A stretch of DNA of 64,000 bases, taken from NCBI GenBank assembly GCA_050012175.1, contig JBEKHR010000005.1, positions 62,001 through 126,000 of the forward strand. The letters run 5' to 3'. A program made the position numbers and the translations under genes. The notes beneath the pieces were generated by a model, which saw nothing but the letters and a program-made list of their open reading frames with translations, did no database searches and was not told the DNA's origin. The stretch is from CAVROP01 sp050012175 (GTDB taxonomy: Bacteria; Acidobacteriota; Terriglobia; UBA7540). This document shows, in pieces, positions 1 to 8,592 of the stretch. Positions within the stretch are counted from its first letter, which is position 1. The number at the start of each line of letters is the position of its first letter.

Positions 1-28
1 CAGCAAGCGATCGGCACAAGGGAGAGGG

Positions 29-148
29 CAATCCAAAGTCTAAAATCCAAAATCGCCCTAGCCCCTAGCCCCCGTTCTGGTAGTAGGCAGCAGGCGGGGT
101 CAATCCAAAATCTAAAATCTAAAATCCAAAATTGCCCTAGCACCCAGT
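29..148. repeat. Degenerate heptanucleotide tandem repeats
   Basis: Two blocks (about 29-76 and 101-148) are built from a 7-base unit of the type AAAATCC/AAAATCT, followed by CCCCTAG-type heptamers. A GTAGGCA/GCAGGCG pair lies at 79-97. No coding sequence is supported here. The spacing of seven is seen directly; likening it to cyanobacterial STRR repeats is inference. Similar blocks recur in many spacers of the window. Confidence 0.7.
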
Positions 149-158
149 CCCGTTAGTT

Positions 159-791
159 TCACTGGTTATCCCGCCTCTGGCCCGGACCCCGAAATTGGCC
201 GGTAACGACATGTGTTGCCAGGAACTGTCCCTGGGTTTCTTTTCCGAGGGCAAAGATGCGGTCGCCAACTTTGAGATCCTTGAGAGCGATGGGTTGCCCA
301 TCTTTCATGAATTCCGTCTGATCGTTAACCAGCACGATTCTTTCACCCTGGCGGGGATTACTGACCTTGAGTTGATTCTTATCAATAGAGACGATGGCGC
401 CGAAAACTCGCTCTCCGGCGTTCTGAAAACGCTGCATTTCATCGGCAGTGGCGCGTCGAACGGCCTCCGCCACGAAGTCCTTGTTGGAGTTGGCTTGACC
501 CCGAACAGAGACCCGGTCTCCCGGTTTCAAATCTTCAAGTTGGATATCCTGTTGTCCCTGGCGGTAGCGAGTGTGCTCATCCACCATCACGGTTTGCGTT
601 GAGCCATCCATCTTCTTGATTTCGAAGCGGTCCACGCCCACAGAGGTGATAGTTCCGAAAACCGCTGGCCCGCCAAACTGCCGCTGCGTGTTACCCGCCT
701 GCGTTTTCGTATCGTCCTTTTGTGCCGCAAGTGCCTGGCTTGCGAGAGCAATGAGAACCAGCCCGAGGGCCAAAGCGAACTGTTTGCGCAT
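159..791 (-). CDS. Secreted DUF5666-domain protein
   Basis: A 210-residue protein with a clear Sec signal peptide (basic MRK start, hydrophobic stretch about residues 5-21, ALA-A cleavage-like site near 22). The rest holds two copies of a small beta-rich unit (about 44-110 and 130-200), each ending in a D-L-K-x-G-D-R-[IV] motif (DLKPGDRVSV, DLKVGDRIFA), which is the DUF5666/OB-like pattern. The function is unknown; an exported binding or structural role is inference. It is divergent from the TonB-receptor gene downstream. A GGAGGAG ribosome-binding site precedes the ATG. Confidence 0.8.
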   Translation of the reverse strand: MRKQFALALGLVLIALASQALAAQKDDTKTQAGNTQRQFGGPAVFGTITSVGVDRFEIKKMDGSTQTVMVDEHTRYRQGQQDIQLEDLKPGDRVSVRGQANSNKDFVAEAVRRATADEMQRFQNAGERVFGAIVSIDKNQLKVSNPRQGERIVLVNDQTEFMKDGQPIALKDLKVGDRIFALGKETQGQFLATHVVTGQFRGPGQRRDNQ

Positions 792-860
792 AAAACTCCT
801 CCTCTGGTTTCGACGTCTAAGAAATGTGCCCGGTTACCGTGTAACCGCGAGCCACTCGAA

Positions 861-967
861 TTCGTAATGATGGGAGAGGGTCAGCGCGCGACATGAACTG
901 CGCGGTATAACCATGCGCGGGGCTAGTTCGTTATTGATGGATGAGGGTCAGGGCGCGATATGAGTTC
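861..967 (+). repeat. Duplicated leader with Shine-Dalgarno and ATG
   Basis: The segment 861-899 recurs in degenerate form at 928-967. Both copies have the order TTCGT-A/T-rich, GAGGGTCAG, GCGCGA, ATGA. The second copy supplies the ribosome-binding site and start codon of the TonB-receptor gene. The first copy has the same arrangement but leads into only a short frame. It is a local tandem duplication of a translation-initiation region. Confidence 0.6.
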
Positions 968-3900
968 TACTGTTTTTGGAGGCCTTCCATTGAGGCGAGG
1001 TCGGAGTAGTTTCTGGTTGGCGCCACTCTTGGCGCTGCTGGCGGGGCTTTCTCCTGCGAAACTGCACGCTCAAGCCGGCAGCACAGGGACACTTACCGGC
1101 CACGTGCGCGGGCCTGGCGGGGTTTCTGTCCCCGGCGCCACTGTGGTCCTGACCAATCCGCAGTCAGGCGAAAGAAAGGCGACCTGGACGGACGAAGCCG
1201 GGAATTACGTCTTCAACGGACTTACGCCTGGCAACTACAAGCTGGAAGCCTCACTAGTGGGATTTCGCACTGACGTCCGGGAACCCATCCCCGTCACCGA
1301 AGGAAAGACTCTAAAGGTGAACATCGCGTTGATGATAAGTACGCCGGAATCGGCGAACGCTTCCGGCGCAACCACCCCGCCATCGGGGGCACGGCTGCCA
1401 GGGAACCTCCAGGCCTTGCCGGCACAATTGCAGGCTTCGATGGGAGCTCAGGGGATGGAACCGGCTCTGATGGCTGCAGCGAATGGCAGCGGAAACGGAG
1501 GCGGCGTCCGATTCTCCGATGAGCAATCGGCTGGAGGCACCCCGCAGGCCGAGAATCCCGTGGATGCCGATTCATCCGCAAGTGCCTCGAGTTCATTCCT
1601 GCTTTCCGGAGGCGAGGGCATTTCCGCTTCGACTCCTGGAGGTGATGAGAATCGCATGCGGCAAAGGTTCGAGCAATTTCGCGACCTCATGCAGCAAGGA
1701 CAGGGCGCTCCTGGTTTTGGGGGTGGCGGACCAGGCGGAGGAGGACCCGGGGGTGGCGGAGGTGGATTTGGTGGCGGAGGAGGATTTGGAGGTGGCCCGC
1801 TGGTAGAAATGCTTGCCATGGCGGGAGGTGGCGGAGGAAACTGGGCGAGAGGCCGGGCGCGAGTGAATCGCCTGCGGGGCAACATCTCCGAGCAGTACAC
1901 CAATTCGGCCTTTGATGCTCATCCTTACCCGCTGAATGTGGCCCAATCGCCCCAGATTCCATCCTATTCGGAGCAGTTGGGCGCAACTATTGGCGGTCCC
2001 CTCGTCATCCCAAAGATATATAACGGCGGCAATAAAACGAGTTTCTTTGTCAATTACAGCCTCACGCGGGGCAAAAGCCCATTTGACAGTTTTGCCACCG
2101 TGCCCACGCCGGCCGAGCGCACGGGAGATTTTTCCCAGGCTCAAACCACGGCAGGGACTGTCCCGAAAATCTATAATCCATTTTCCTGCTCGGGAACCCC
2201 GTTCTGCGACAACCCAACCCAGTTCTCCTATAACGGCATCCCTAACATCATTCCGCCGGCAAGCATGGACAAGGCTGCCCTAGGCTTGCTGAATTACATC
2301 TATGAAGGCAGTCCGGTCCTTCCCTTGCCAAACCTGCCGGGTTCGATCCAGAACTTTCACCTCCAGGAATCTTTGCCGACCGCCAACGACCGGATAATGG
2401 GCCGCATAGGGCAGCAGATTTCGGCCAAAGACAGCCTCAACGCCATCTACTACTTCAATTCCGCACGGAGCCAATCGGTATCGACTTTCCCCGCCTTGAC
2501 CTCGACCAGTTCGGTCCGGGGCCAGAACATGAGCCTTACGGAGATTCACACCCTCGGCCCGCGCACGATCAACACCCTTACCGCAAATTTCAATCGCCAG
2601 AGGACTTCCCTTCTTGATCCCTTTGCAAACAAGCAAAATGTCGCCGGTGACTTGGGAATTCAGGGTATTGCGACAGATCCCCTGGACTGGGGCTTGCCAG
2701 CCCTTCAGTTTACGAACTTCGGAGCACTGAATTTGGCCATACCCTCCCTCACGCGTAATCAGACTTTCCGCGTGGTTGATATTTTTCTTCGCAACGTGGG
2801 CAAGCACAACATCCGAATGGGGGGCGAGTTGCGGCGGCCCCAAGTCAACACTCTGACTGACCCCAATGCGCGCGGGACTTTCGCCTTCAGCGGCTATTCG
2901 ACCAGCGATTTCACCTCCAACGGTCTTCCCGTTGCTAACACGGGCTTCGACTTTGCGGATTTTCTGCTTGGTCTCCCGCAGACCACCTCAGTCCGCTTCG
3001 GAGACACCAGCAACTACTTCCGGTCATGGGTGTATTCGGGTTTCATTCAGGACGACTGGAGAGCCGCTGCGCACCTGACGATCCTCTACGGACTGCGTTA
3101 TGAATACTTCGATCCCTTCACGGAGAAGTACGGCCACCTTTCGGACTTGACGTTCAGCCCGGGCTTTTCATCGCCGGCGGTCGTAACAGGCCAGAATGCT
3201 GGAAATCTGCCGAGCTCACTGGTCCGCGGGGACGCTCACAACTTCGCGCCGCGCCTCGGCCTGGCCTATCGCCCATGGTCAAAACACTCCTTGGTACTGC
3301 GCGCCGGTTATGGGCTTTTTTACGACGGCAGCATTTATTCCCGGATCTATACGAACATGGCCAGCCAGCCGCCCTTCGCCCAGGCTTCCACCCTGGTTAC
3401 GACTCCGAAGGAAGTGTTGACGCTTGAAAACGGCTTCCCGCAATTAGGGCCGAATATTCTGAGCAACACCTACGCCTTGGACCCGAACTTCCGCACCCCT
3501 TACGCGCAGACCTGGAACTTCACGATCGAAGATGAATTCATCCGGAACGTCATTCTTTCCCTCGGGTATGTGGGCACAAAAGGGACCAAGCTGGATCTGC
3601 TCCTGGCGCCGAACCAATCACCGCCCGGAGCGCCGATCACCACCGGAACCCAGACCGCACTCCAGAATACCCTGGCCTTCACGTACGAGACTTCAGGCGC
3701 GGCATCCATCTATCAGGGGTTGCAAGTGGGGCTTCGCCGCCAGTTCCATGGCGGCTTCTCGATGAGCGGTACATACACGTTTTCAAAGTCCATTGACGAT
3801 GCGGCGAGCGTCGGCGGCGCGGGAAGAACCGTCGCGCAGAACTACCTCGACTTGCAAGCCGAGCGAGGACTTTCGAGTTTCGACGTGCGAAATAGGCTGC

Positions 3901-4442
3901 TCATCAATCACACCTATCAACTCCCCTTAGGCGAGCAGCGCCGCTGGCTCAATAAGGGTGGAACGATGGGCCGGGCGTTCGGGAACTGGCAGATCAGCGG
4001 CATCACGACTATCCAATCCGGCACGCCCTACACGGCCCAGATCCTGGGAAACCTCAGCAACCGGGCTGGGACGGCAGCGATTTCCAACCTGCGCGCGGAC
4101 GCCACGGGTCTGCCTGTCGAGCTCCCGCGTTCGCAGCGGACCGCGCAGGATTTCTTCAATACCGCCGCGTTTTCGCTCCCGGCGGCGGGCGAATTCGGTG
4201 ACGCGGGGCGCGACACCATTCCTGGGCCGGGAACGGTGAACTTCAATATGTCGCTCGACAAGTTGGTGACTTTCTCCCGCGAGCGGGGAATTCGCGGCGA
4301 CTTCCGCATCGCATCGAACAATATCTTTAATACGCCAAAGTTCGCCGGTCTGTCTACGGTAGACAACGGGCAGGGCTTCGGGCGGGTTACAAGCGTGGGC
4401 GCAATGCGCAGCGTGATCTTTTCGTTTCGCCTGAGATTCTAA
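960..4442 (+). CDS. Oar-like TonB-dependent receptor with carboxypeptidase-regulatory domain
   Basis: A 1160-residue outer-membrane protein. A signal peptide (about residues 1-38, ending KLHAQA) is followed by a carboxypeptidase-regulatory-like beta-sandwich (about 42-120: GTLTGHVRGPGG...PGATVVL). Next comes a low-complexity linker with a strongly Gly-rich run (about 245-285). A plug/barrel region follows with typical acidobacterial Oar motifs (IGGPLVIPKIY, FVNYSLTRG, LTANFNRQR, FIQDDWR, GLRYEYFDP, APRLGLAYRP) and it ends in F-S-F-R-L-R-F. Uptake of a large ligand or an adhesive role is known for the family; the substrate cannot be read. The start follows GAGGG at good spacing. The VWA protein downstream may be co-expressed. 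Confidence 0.9.
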   Translation: MSSTVFGGLPLRRGRSSFWLAPLLALLAGLSPAKLHAQAGSTGTLTGHVRGPGGVSVPGATVVLTNPQSGERKATWTDEAGNYVFNGLTPGNYKLEASLVGFRTDVREPIPVTEGKTLKVNIALMISTPESANASGATTPPSGARLPGNLQALPAQLQASMGAQGMEPALMAAANGSGNGGGVRFSDEQSAGGTPQAENPVDADSSASASSSFLLSGGEGISASTPGGDENRMRQRFEQFRDLMQQGQGAPGFGGGGPGGGGPGGGGGGFGGGGGFGGGPLVEMLAMAGGGGGNWARGRARVNRLRGNISEQYTNSAFDAHPYPLNVAQSPQIPSYSEQLGATIGGPLVIPKIYNGGNKTSFFVNYSLTRGKSPFDSFATVPTPAERTGDFSQAQTTAGTVPKIYNPFSCSGTPFCDNPTQFSYNGIPNIIPPASMDKAALGLLNYIYEGSPVLPLPNLPGSIQNFHLQESLPTANDRIMGRIGQQISAKDSLNAIYYFNSARSQSVSTFPALTSTSSVRGQNMSLTEIHTLGPRTINTLTANFNRQRTSLLDPFANKQNVAGDLGIQGIATDPLDWGLPALQFTNFGALNLAIPSLTRNQTFRVVDIFLRNVGKHNIRMGGELRRPQVNTLTDPNARGTFAFSGYSTSDFTSNGLPVANTGFDFADFLLGLPQTTSVRFGDTSNYFRSWVYSGFIQDDWRAAAHLTILYGLRYEYFDPFTEKYGHLSDLTFSPGFSSPAVVTGQNAGNLPSSLVRGDAHNFAPRLGLAYRPWSKHSLVLRAGYGLFYDGSIYSRIYTNMASQPPFAQASTLVTTPKEVLTLENGFPQLGPNILSNTYALDPNFRTPYAQTWNFTIEDEFIRNVILSLGYVGTKGTKLDLLLAPNQSPPGAPITTGTQTALQNTLAFTYETSGAASIYQGLQVGLRRQFHGGFSMSGTYTFSKSIDDAASVGGAGRTVAQNYLDLQAERGLSSFDVRNRLLINHTYQLPLGEQRRWLNKGGTMGRAFGNWQISGITTIQSGTPYTAQILGNLSNRAGTAAISNLRADATGLPVELPRSQRTAQDFFNTAAFSLPAAGEFGDAGRDTIPGPGTVNFNMSLDKLVTFSRERGIRGDFRIASNNIFNTPKFAGLSTVDNGQGFGRVTSVGAMRSVIFSFRLRF

Positions 4443-4449
4443 GGGCAGT

Positions 4450-4613
4450 CGAGGAGTCGAGAGTCGAGGAGTCGAGAGTCAAAGGTCGACATTCGGCCGC
4501 GACCTTTGACGATAAGCGCAGTCGAGAGTCAAGATGTAGGGGCGCACGGCCATGCGCCCGCACGCAAATACGATTGCCTTTTCGACTCTCGACTCCTCGA
4601 CTCGTGGACTCGA
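4450..4613. repeat. Inverted arrays of GAGTCGA-type heptamers
   Basis: On the left (4450-4482) GAGTCGA-like heptamers are tandemly repeated. On the right (about 4582-4613) the complementary GACTCTC/GACTCCT words appear, so the two arrays can pair over about 100 bases. Between them are two small hairpins: AAAGGTCG/CGACCTTT (4480-4508) and GGGCGCA/TGCGCCC (about 4539-4559). There is no T-tract, so a classical terminator is not claimed. Confidence 0.6.
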
Positions 4614-4624
4614 AGGACATTAAG

Positions 4625-6835
4625 ATGCAGCGAAGCGTACGAATCCTTCTAAGTAAGTTCTCAATTGCCGGGCTGGTATTTGGCCTGTCCGTGGCGCCTT
4701 TGGCGCTGGAGGGGCAAGGCACAGGCGCCGGAGCGCAACAGGCCGGCACACCCCGCCAAGGGTTTCTCTTACGCAGCCAGACCAATGTGGTGCTGGTGGA
4801 CGTCCGGGTAACGGCGAAGGGAAAACTGGTCACCGACCTGACGGCGAAAGACTTCCGGGTTTTCGAAGACGGGGCGCCGCAAACCATCACGTCCTTCAGT
4901 CTGGAGGACGTCGAGAAACTGGCGCAAGCAAACACCACAAACGGTCCCCCACCCACCATTGACCTGGATAAACTCCCGCCCAATGTTCCGCCGGCGACCG
5001 TCTTGCAGGACCACCGGCTTACGCTGCTGTTTTTCGATGTGTCCTCGATGCAGCCGGACGACCTGATGCGCGCCACCAAAGCAGCCACCACGTTCGTGCA
5101 GAAAAGGCTGACGCCGGCGGATCTCGTGGCTGTTGTCACTTACACCTCGAGCCTGCGGGTGGTCCAGAACTTCACCAACAACCGCGATGCTCTGACCAAA
5201 GCCGTGAATGGCATCCTGGTGGGAGAGGAATCGTCCAACCTGAGCGCCAGCGGGAGCGTGGGCGAAGCCGGCACCACCAGCGCGTCGGGCGAAGAAGTGG
5301 TCACGCAGGATGTTTCCGACGCCTTCACACCTGACCAGACCGAGTTCAATATTTTCAACACCGATGAAAAGCTCGCGGCTATCGAATCCCTTGCAGAAAT
5401 GTTGCGCGGGGTTCCGGGGCGGAAGTCGGTCATTCACTTCTCGAGCGGCATCACGGGCACCGGAATCGAAAACCAGGCGCAGTTGCTGGCCACCGTCGCC
5501 GCTGCCAACCAGTCGAACGTCTCGCTGTACACCATGGATACGCGAGGCTTGATGGCGCTGCCGCCTGGTGGCGATGCCTCTTCGGCAAGTCCTTCCGGTA
5601 CCGCGGTGTACAGTGGTTCGGCAGTGTCCTCCCAGATTTCCTCGATGCACAGCAGCCGGGAAACCCTGGCCTCGCTGGCGCAGGATACCGGCGGCAGGAC
5701 ATTCTACGACACCAATGATTTCGGCGAGGCTTTCCAGGAAGTCCAGTCGGAAAACTCCAGTTATTATTTGCTGGGCTATTCCCCCACCAACACGCGCTCC
5801 GACGGCCGGTTCCGCAGAATCCGCGTCGAGGTAACCCGGCCCGGCGTGAAAGTTCAAGCTCGGCCCGGCTACTTCGCGCCCAAGAATTTTCGGCAGTTTA
5901 CGCGTGAAGACAAAGAAGCGCAGCTTCAGCAGGCGGTGAATCTGGATCAGCCATTTCTTGACTTGCCCTTTGTGGTTAACGCCTCGTACTTCCTCCGTCC
6001 TGACAACACCTACTATGTTGTGCTGGCGGCGAAAATTCCGGGCTCAGCGGTGCAGTTGCTGAAGAAATCCAATACGCATGAAACGGAATTCGATTTCATC
6101 TGGCGGGCCACCGACCCGTCCGGAAAGCCGGTTGGAGTGCTGCGGGACACGCTGCCGGTAAAGGTGAGCGGTGAATCGTACGACATACTGCTGGCCGGCA
6201 ATTTCCTCTATGAAGGCAGTCTGGTGCTCCCGCCGGGGAAGTACCAACTAAAGGTCCTGGTCAGGGAAAACCAAACTGGAAAGATGGGGACCTTCGAAGA
6301 ATCGCTGGATTTGCCTCCCGTCTCGCCGGGCGGACTCGCCCTGAGTTCGGTGGTACTTTCCAATGAGGTGAAAGCAAGTGAGACGAGCAATGGGCGCAGA
6401 AGCAAGTCCAAAGGTGAAAGCGACAATCCGCTGAACCTGGGAGGCAAATCTGTATTGCCAAGTGTGACGAGTGTATTCCGAACCAATCAGCATCTTTTCG
6501 TACTGCTCCAATCCTACGCGGGGAAATCAGCCTCCAAAGCGAGTGCGGAGGAAGCCGCGAATGCCGCCGCGCTCCCACCCTCGGTGGCGCTGGCCTTTTT
6601 CCGAAGAGGCGCGAAGGTGGCGGATGCCGGACCCTTTCCTGGAAAGGTGGGAAAATCCTCCGAGGGCAAGGCGAGCTACTTTGTCGAGATTCCACTCGCG
6701 AAATTTCGCCCGGGCCGCTACACCTTGCAGGTGAATGTGCTCGATCCCGCGCATGACCGCGTTGCCTTCGCAAGAGTGCCGCTGGCGGTTGTTCCTGCGC
6801 CACCGCGGCCTGCTCCGAGTGGAACCGGCGGGTAA
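4625..6835 (+). CDS. VWA-domain secreted protein, acidobacterial type
   Basis: A 736-residue exported protein. The ATG at 4625 is chosen because AAGGA sits 7 bases upstream and the signal peptide (MQRSVRILL, then a hydrophobic core to about residue 35) begins there; an upstream in-frame ATG lies in repeat DNA. An N-terminal beta-rich part contains the family motif (VLVDVRVTAKGKLVTDLTAKDF). The VWA core follows (about 120-400) with a MIDAS-like FFDVSSM (D-x-S-x-x replacing D-x-S-x-S) and the typical closing motif SYYLLGYSP. The C-terminal 300 residues are beta-rich and unassigned. Proteins of this type are widespread in Acidobacteria; the role is unknown, and metal-dependent protein binding is inference. 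Confidence 0.88.
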   Translation: MQRSVRILLSKFSIAGLVFGLSVAPLALEGQGTGAGAQQAGTPRQGFLLRSQTNVVLVDVRVTAKGKLVTDLTAKDFRVFEDGAPQTITSFSLEDVEKLAQANTTNGPPPTIDLDKLPPNVPPATVLQDHRLTLLFFDVSSMQPDDLMRATKAATTFVQKRLTPADLVAVVTYTSSLRVVQNFTNNRDALTKAVNGILVGEESSNLSASGSVGEAGTTSASGEEVVTQDVSDAFTPDQTEFNIFNTDEKLAAIESLAEMLRGVPGRKSVIHFSSGITGTGIENQAQLLATVAAANQSNVSLYTMDTRGLMALPPGGDASSASPSGTAVYSGSAVSSQISSMHSSRETLASLAQDTGGRTFYDTNDFGEAFQEVQSENSSYYLLGYSPTNTRSDGRFRRIRVEVTRPGVKVQARPGYFAPKNFRQFTREDKEAQLQQAVNLDQPFLDLPFVVNASYFLRPDNTYYVVLAAKIPGSAVQLLKKSNTHETEFDFIWRATDPSGKPVGVLRDTLPVKVSGESYDILLAGNFLYEGSLVLPPGKYQLKVLVRENQTGKMGTFEESLDLPPVSPGGLALSSVVLSNEVKASETSNGRRSKSKGESDNPLNLGGKSVLPSVTSVFRTNQHLFVLLQSYAGKSASKASAEEAANAAALPPSVALAFFRRGAKVADAGPFPGKVGKSSEGKASYFVEIPLAKFRPGRYTLQVNVLDPAHDRVAFARVPLAVVPAPPRPAPSGTGG

Positions 6836-6960
6836 TGGTTGACGGAAGACTCTCGTATTGTGAGAAACCTGACAAATTGGTGCAGATTTTTCTTGACACG
6901 ATTCGCGCGTTTTCGTAGGATGTCGGTGACAATTGAATATTTGATTCAGTAACCCTGAAT

Positions 6961-7066
6961 CTCATCTAGAGTGGCCGAGGGACGGGCCCGATGACGCCAC
7001 GACAACCGCTCCGATAAAAGATCGGGGGACAGGTGCCAACTCCCGCCCGGATATGGGGAAGATGAG
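6961..7066 (+). promoter_or_regulatory. SAM-I riboswitch (S box)
   Basis: The P1 stem is perfect: CTCATCT (6961-6967) pairs with AGATGAG (7060-7066). Inside are the conserved SAM-I elements in order: GAGGGAC-GGGCCCGATGA with a GCC, then an ACAACC segment, then GGTGCCAACTCC. It lies just upstream of an intrinsic terminator and the met operon, so high S-adenosylmethionine is expected to reduce expression of metY-metX-metW. Confidence 0.9.
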
Positions 7067-7089
7067 AGGGGCCGAACGGTCTGTAATGA

Positions 7090-7122
7090 GCCTCTTCCCA
7101 ACCGGAAGGGGCTTTTGAGTTT
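7090..7122 (+). terminator. Riboswitch expression-platform terminator
   Basis: GCCTCTTCC (7090-7098) pairs with GGAAGGGGC (7104-7112), with one G-U pair and a 5-base loop. It is followed by TTTTGAGTTTGT. It sits between the SAM-I aptamer and the TTG start of metY, as expected for transcriptional attenuation. Confidence 0.8.
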
Positions 7123-7195
7123 GTAGCCTCTTCGACGACCTTCCCTAGTTTCCGCAGCCACAAACGGGCCAAGTCAGATCAGACAGGAGGATCCA

Positions 7196-8479
7196 TTGGA
7201 AAGAAAACTTGGTTTCGACTCGATCGCTTTGCACGCAGGACAACTTCCCGATCCTACATCCGGGGCGCGCGCCGTCCCTATTTACCAGACCACTTCGTAT
7301 GTTTTCAAAGACACAACTCACGCCGCTAACCTTTTCGCCTTGAAGGAATTCGGCAACATCTACACCCGCATTATGAATCCCACTTGGGCGGTTCTCGAGG
7401 AAAGGGTAGCGGCGCTCGAGGGCGGGGTTGGGGCACTGGCGACAGCCTCCGGGCAAGCCGCCGAAACCCTCGCCATCCTCAACATTGCCCAGGCCGGAGA
7501 CCAGATTGTTTCTTCCGCGAGCCTCTACGGTGGTACCTATAACCTGTTCCATCACACCTTTCCCAAGCTGGGCATTGAGGCGGTCTTCGCCGACCCGTCG
7601 GACCCGGAGAATTTCCGCAGATGCATAACTCCGAAAACCAAACTCATCTTCGCGGAAACGCTGGGCAATCCCAAGAACGATATGCTGGACATTCAGGCAG
7701 TGGCCAAGGTTGCTCATGAGGCTGGAATTCCGCTCATCATTGACAACACCGTGGCGACGCCTTACCTCTGCCGTCCTTTCGAGTGGGGCGCGGACATCGT
7801 CGTTCACTCGCTGACCAAGTTTCTGGGTGGCCATGGCACCTCGATCGGAGGCATCATCGTCGATTCAGGGAATTTTGACTGGACGAACGGGAAGTTCCCA
7901 TCACTGGTCGAACCGGATCCCAGTTATCACAATCTGAAGTTTGTGGAGACCTTCGGAAATCTTGCCTACATGATTAAGGTGAGGGTTCAACTCCTGCGTG
8001 ACCTCGGCCCGGCTTTGAGTCCCTTCAACGCCTTCCTCATCTTGCAGGGAGTCGAGACTCTTTCCTTGCGGGTGCAGCGACACTGTGATAATGCGCTGAA
8101 GGTGGCGCAGTTCCTCGACAATCATCCCGCCGTGACGTGGGTGAATTATCCCGGGCTGCCCAGCCACCCCACGCATGGGCTGGCGAAGAAGTACCTAAAA
8201 CACGGTTTCGGGGCCATTATGGGCTTTGGCATCAAGGGCGGCTTGCAGGCCGGAATCAAGTTCATCAATGCCGTAAAGTTGCTCTCCCACCTGGCCAACA
8301 TAGGAGATGCCAAGTCCCTGGTCATCCACCCCGCCAGCACGACGCACCAGCAGTTGACTCCGGCGGAACAGCTAGAGACGGGCGTGACGGAGGACTACGT
8401 CCGGCTCTCGATCGGCCTGGAGAATATCGAAGATATCATCGCGGACATTGAACAGGCACTCCAGGCATCCGGGCGGTAA
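7196..8479 (+). CDS. metY: O-acetylhomoserine sulfhydrylase
   Basis: A 427-residue PLP enzyme of the Cys/Met metabolism family, making homocysteine from O-acetylhomoserine and sulfide. The start is TTG at 7196, with AGGAGG ending 5 bases upstream. Visible landmarks are LHAGQ near the N-terminus, PIYQTTSYVF, the SASLYGGTYNLF region, the DNTVATPYLC segment and the PLP-lysine motif HSLTKFLGGHGTSIGG, then the C-terminal HPASTTHQQLTP typical of MetY rather than MetB. It is the first gene of an operon under SAM-I riboswitch control, followed by metX and metW. Confidence 0.95.
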   Translation: MERKLGFDSIALHAGQLPDPTSGARAVPIYQTTSYVFKDTTHAANLFALKEFGNIYTRIMNPTWAVLEERVAALEGGVGALATASGQAAETLAILNIAQAGDQIVSSASLYGGTYNLFHHTFPKLGIEAVFADPSDPENFRRCITPKTKLIFAETLGNPKNDMLDIQAVAKVAHEAGIPLIIDNTVATPYLCRPFEWGADIVVHSLTKFLGGHGTSIGGIIVDSGNFDWTNGKFPSLVEPDPSYHNLKFVETFGNLAYMIKVRVQLLRDLGPALSPFNAFLILQGVETLSLRVQRHCDNALKVAQFLDNHPAVTWVNYPGLPSHPTHGLAKKYLKHGFGAIMGFGIKGGLQAGIKFINAVKLLSHLANIGDAKSLVIHPASTTHQQLTPAEQLETGVTEDYVRLSIGLENIEDIIADIEQALQASGR

Positions 8480-8507
8480 GCTAGCGGGACCGTCGGCTGA
8501 AGTTTCT

Positions 8508-8581
8508 GGCCCTCTCCCCCTTGGGGGAGAGGGTGGCCCGCGCCGACGCTTTCTTCAGCCGGCGCGGGACGGGTGAGGGGG
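8508..8581. repeat. REP-like CCCTCTCCC...GGGTGAGGGG element
   Basis: A hairpin CCCTCTCCCCC/GGGGGAGAGGG is followed by a second inverted pair (CCCGCGCCG/CGGCGCGGG) and GGGTGAGGGG. It fills the metY-metX spacer inside the operon. Related elements lie at 38355-38503 and 57788-57857. Confidence 0.75.
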
Positions 8582-8592
8582 TCGAAGAGAGT

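Noticed and set aside
29..148. Possible CRISPR array
   Set aside because: Units are 7 bases, contiguous and without spacers; no cas genes in the window.
4769..5857. 362-codon frame antisense to the VWA gene
   Set aside because: Arg/Gly/His-biased composition without domain features.
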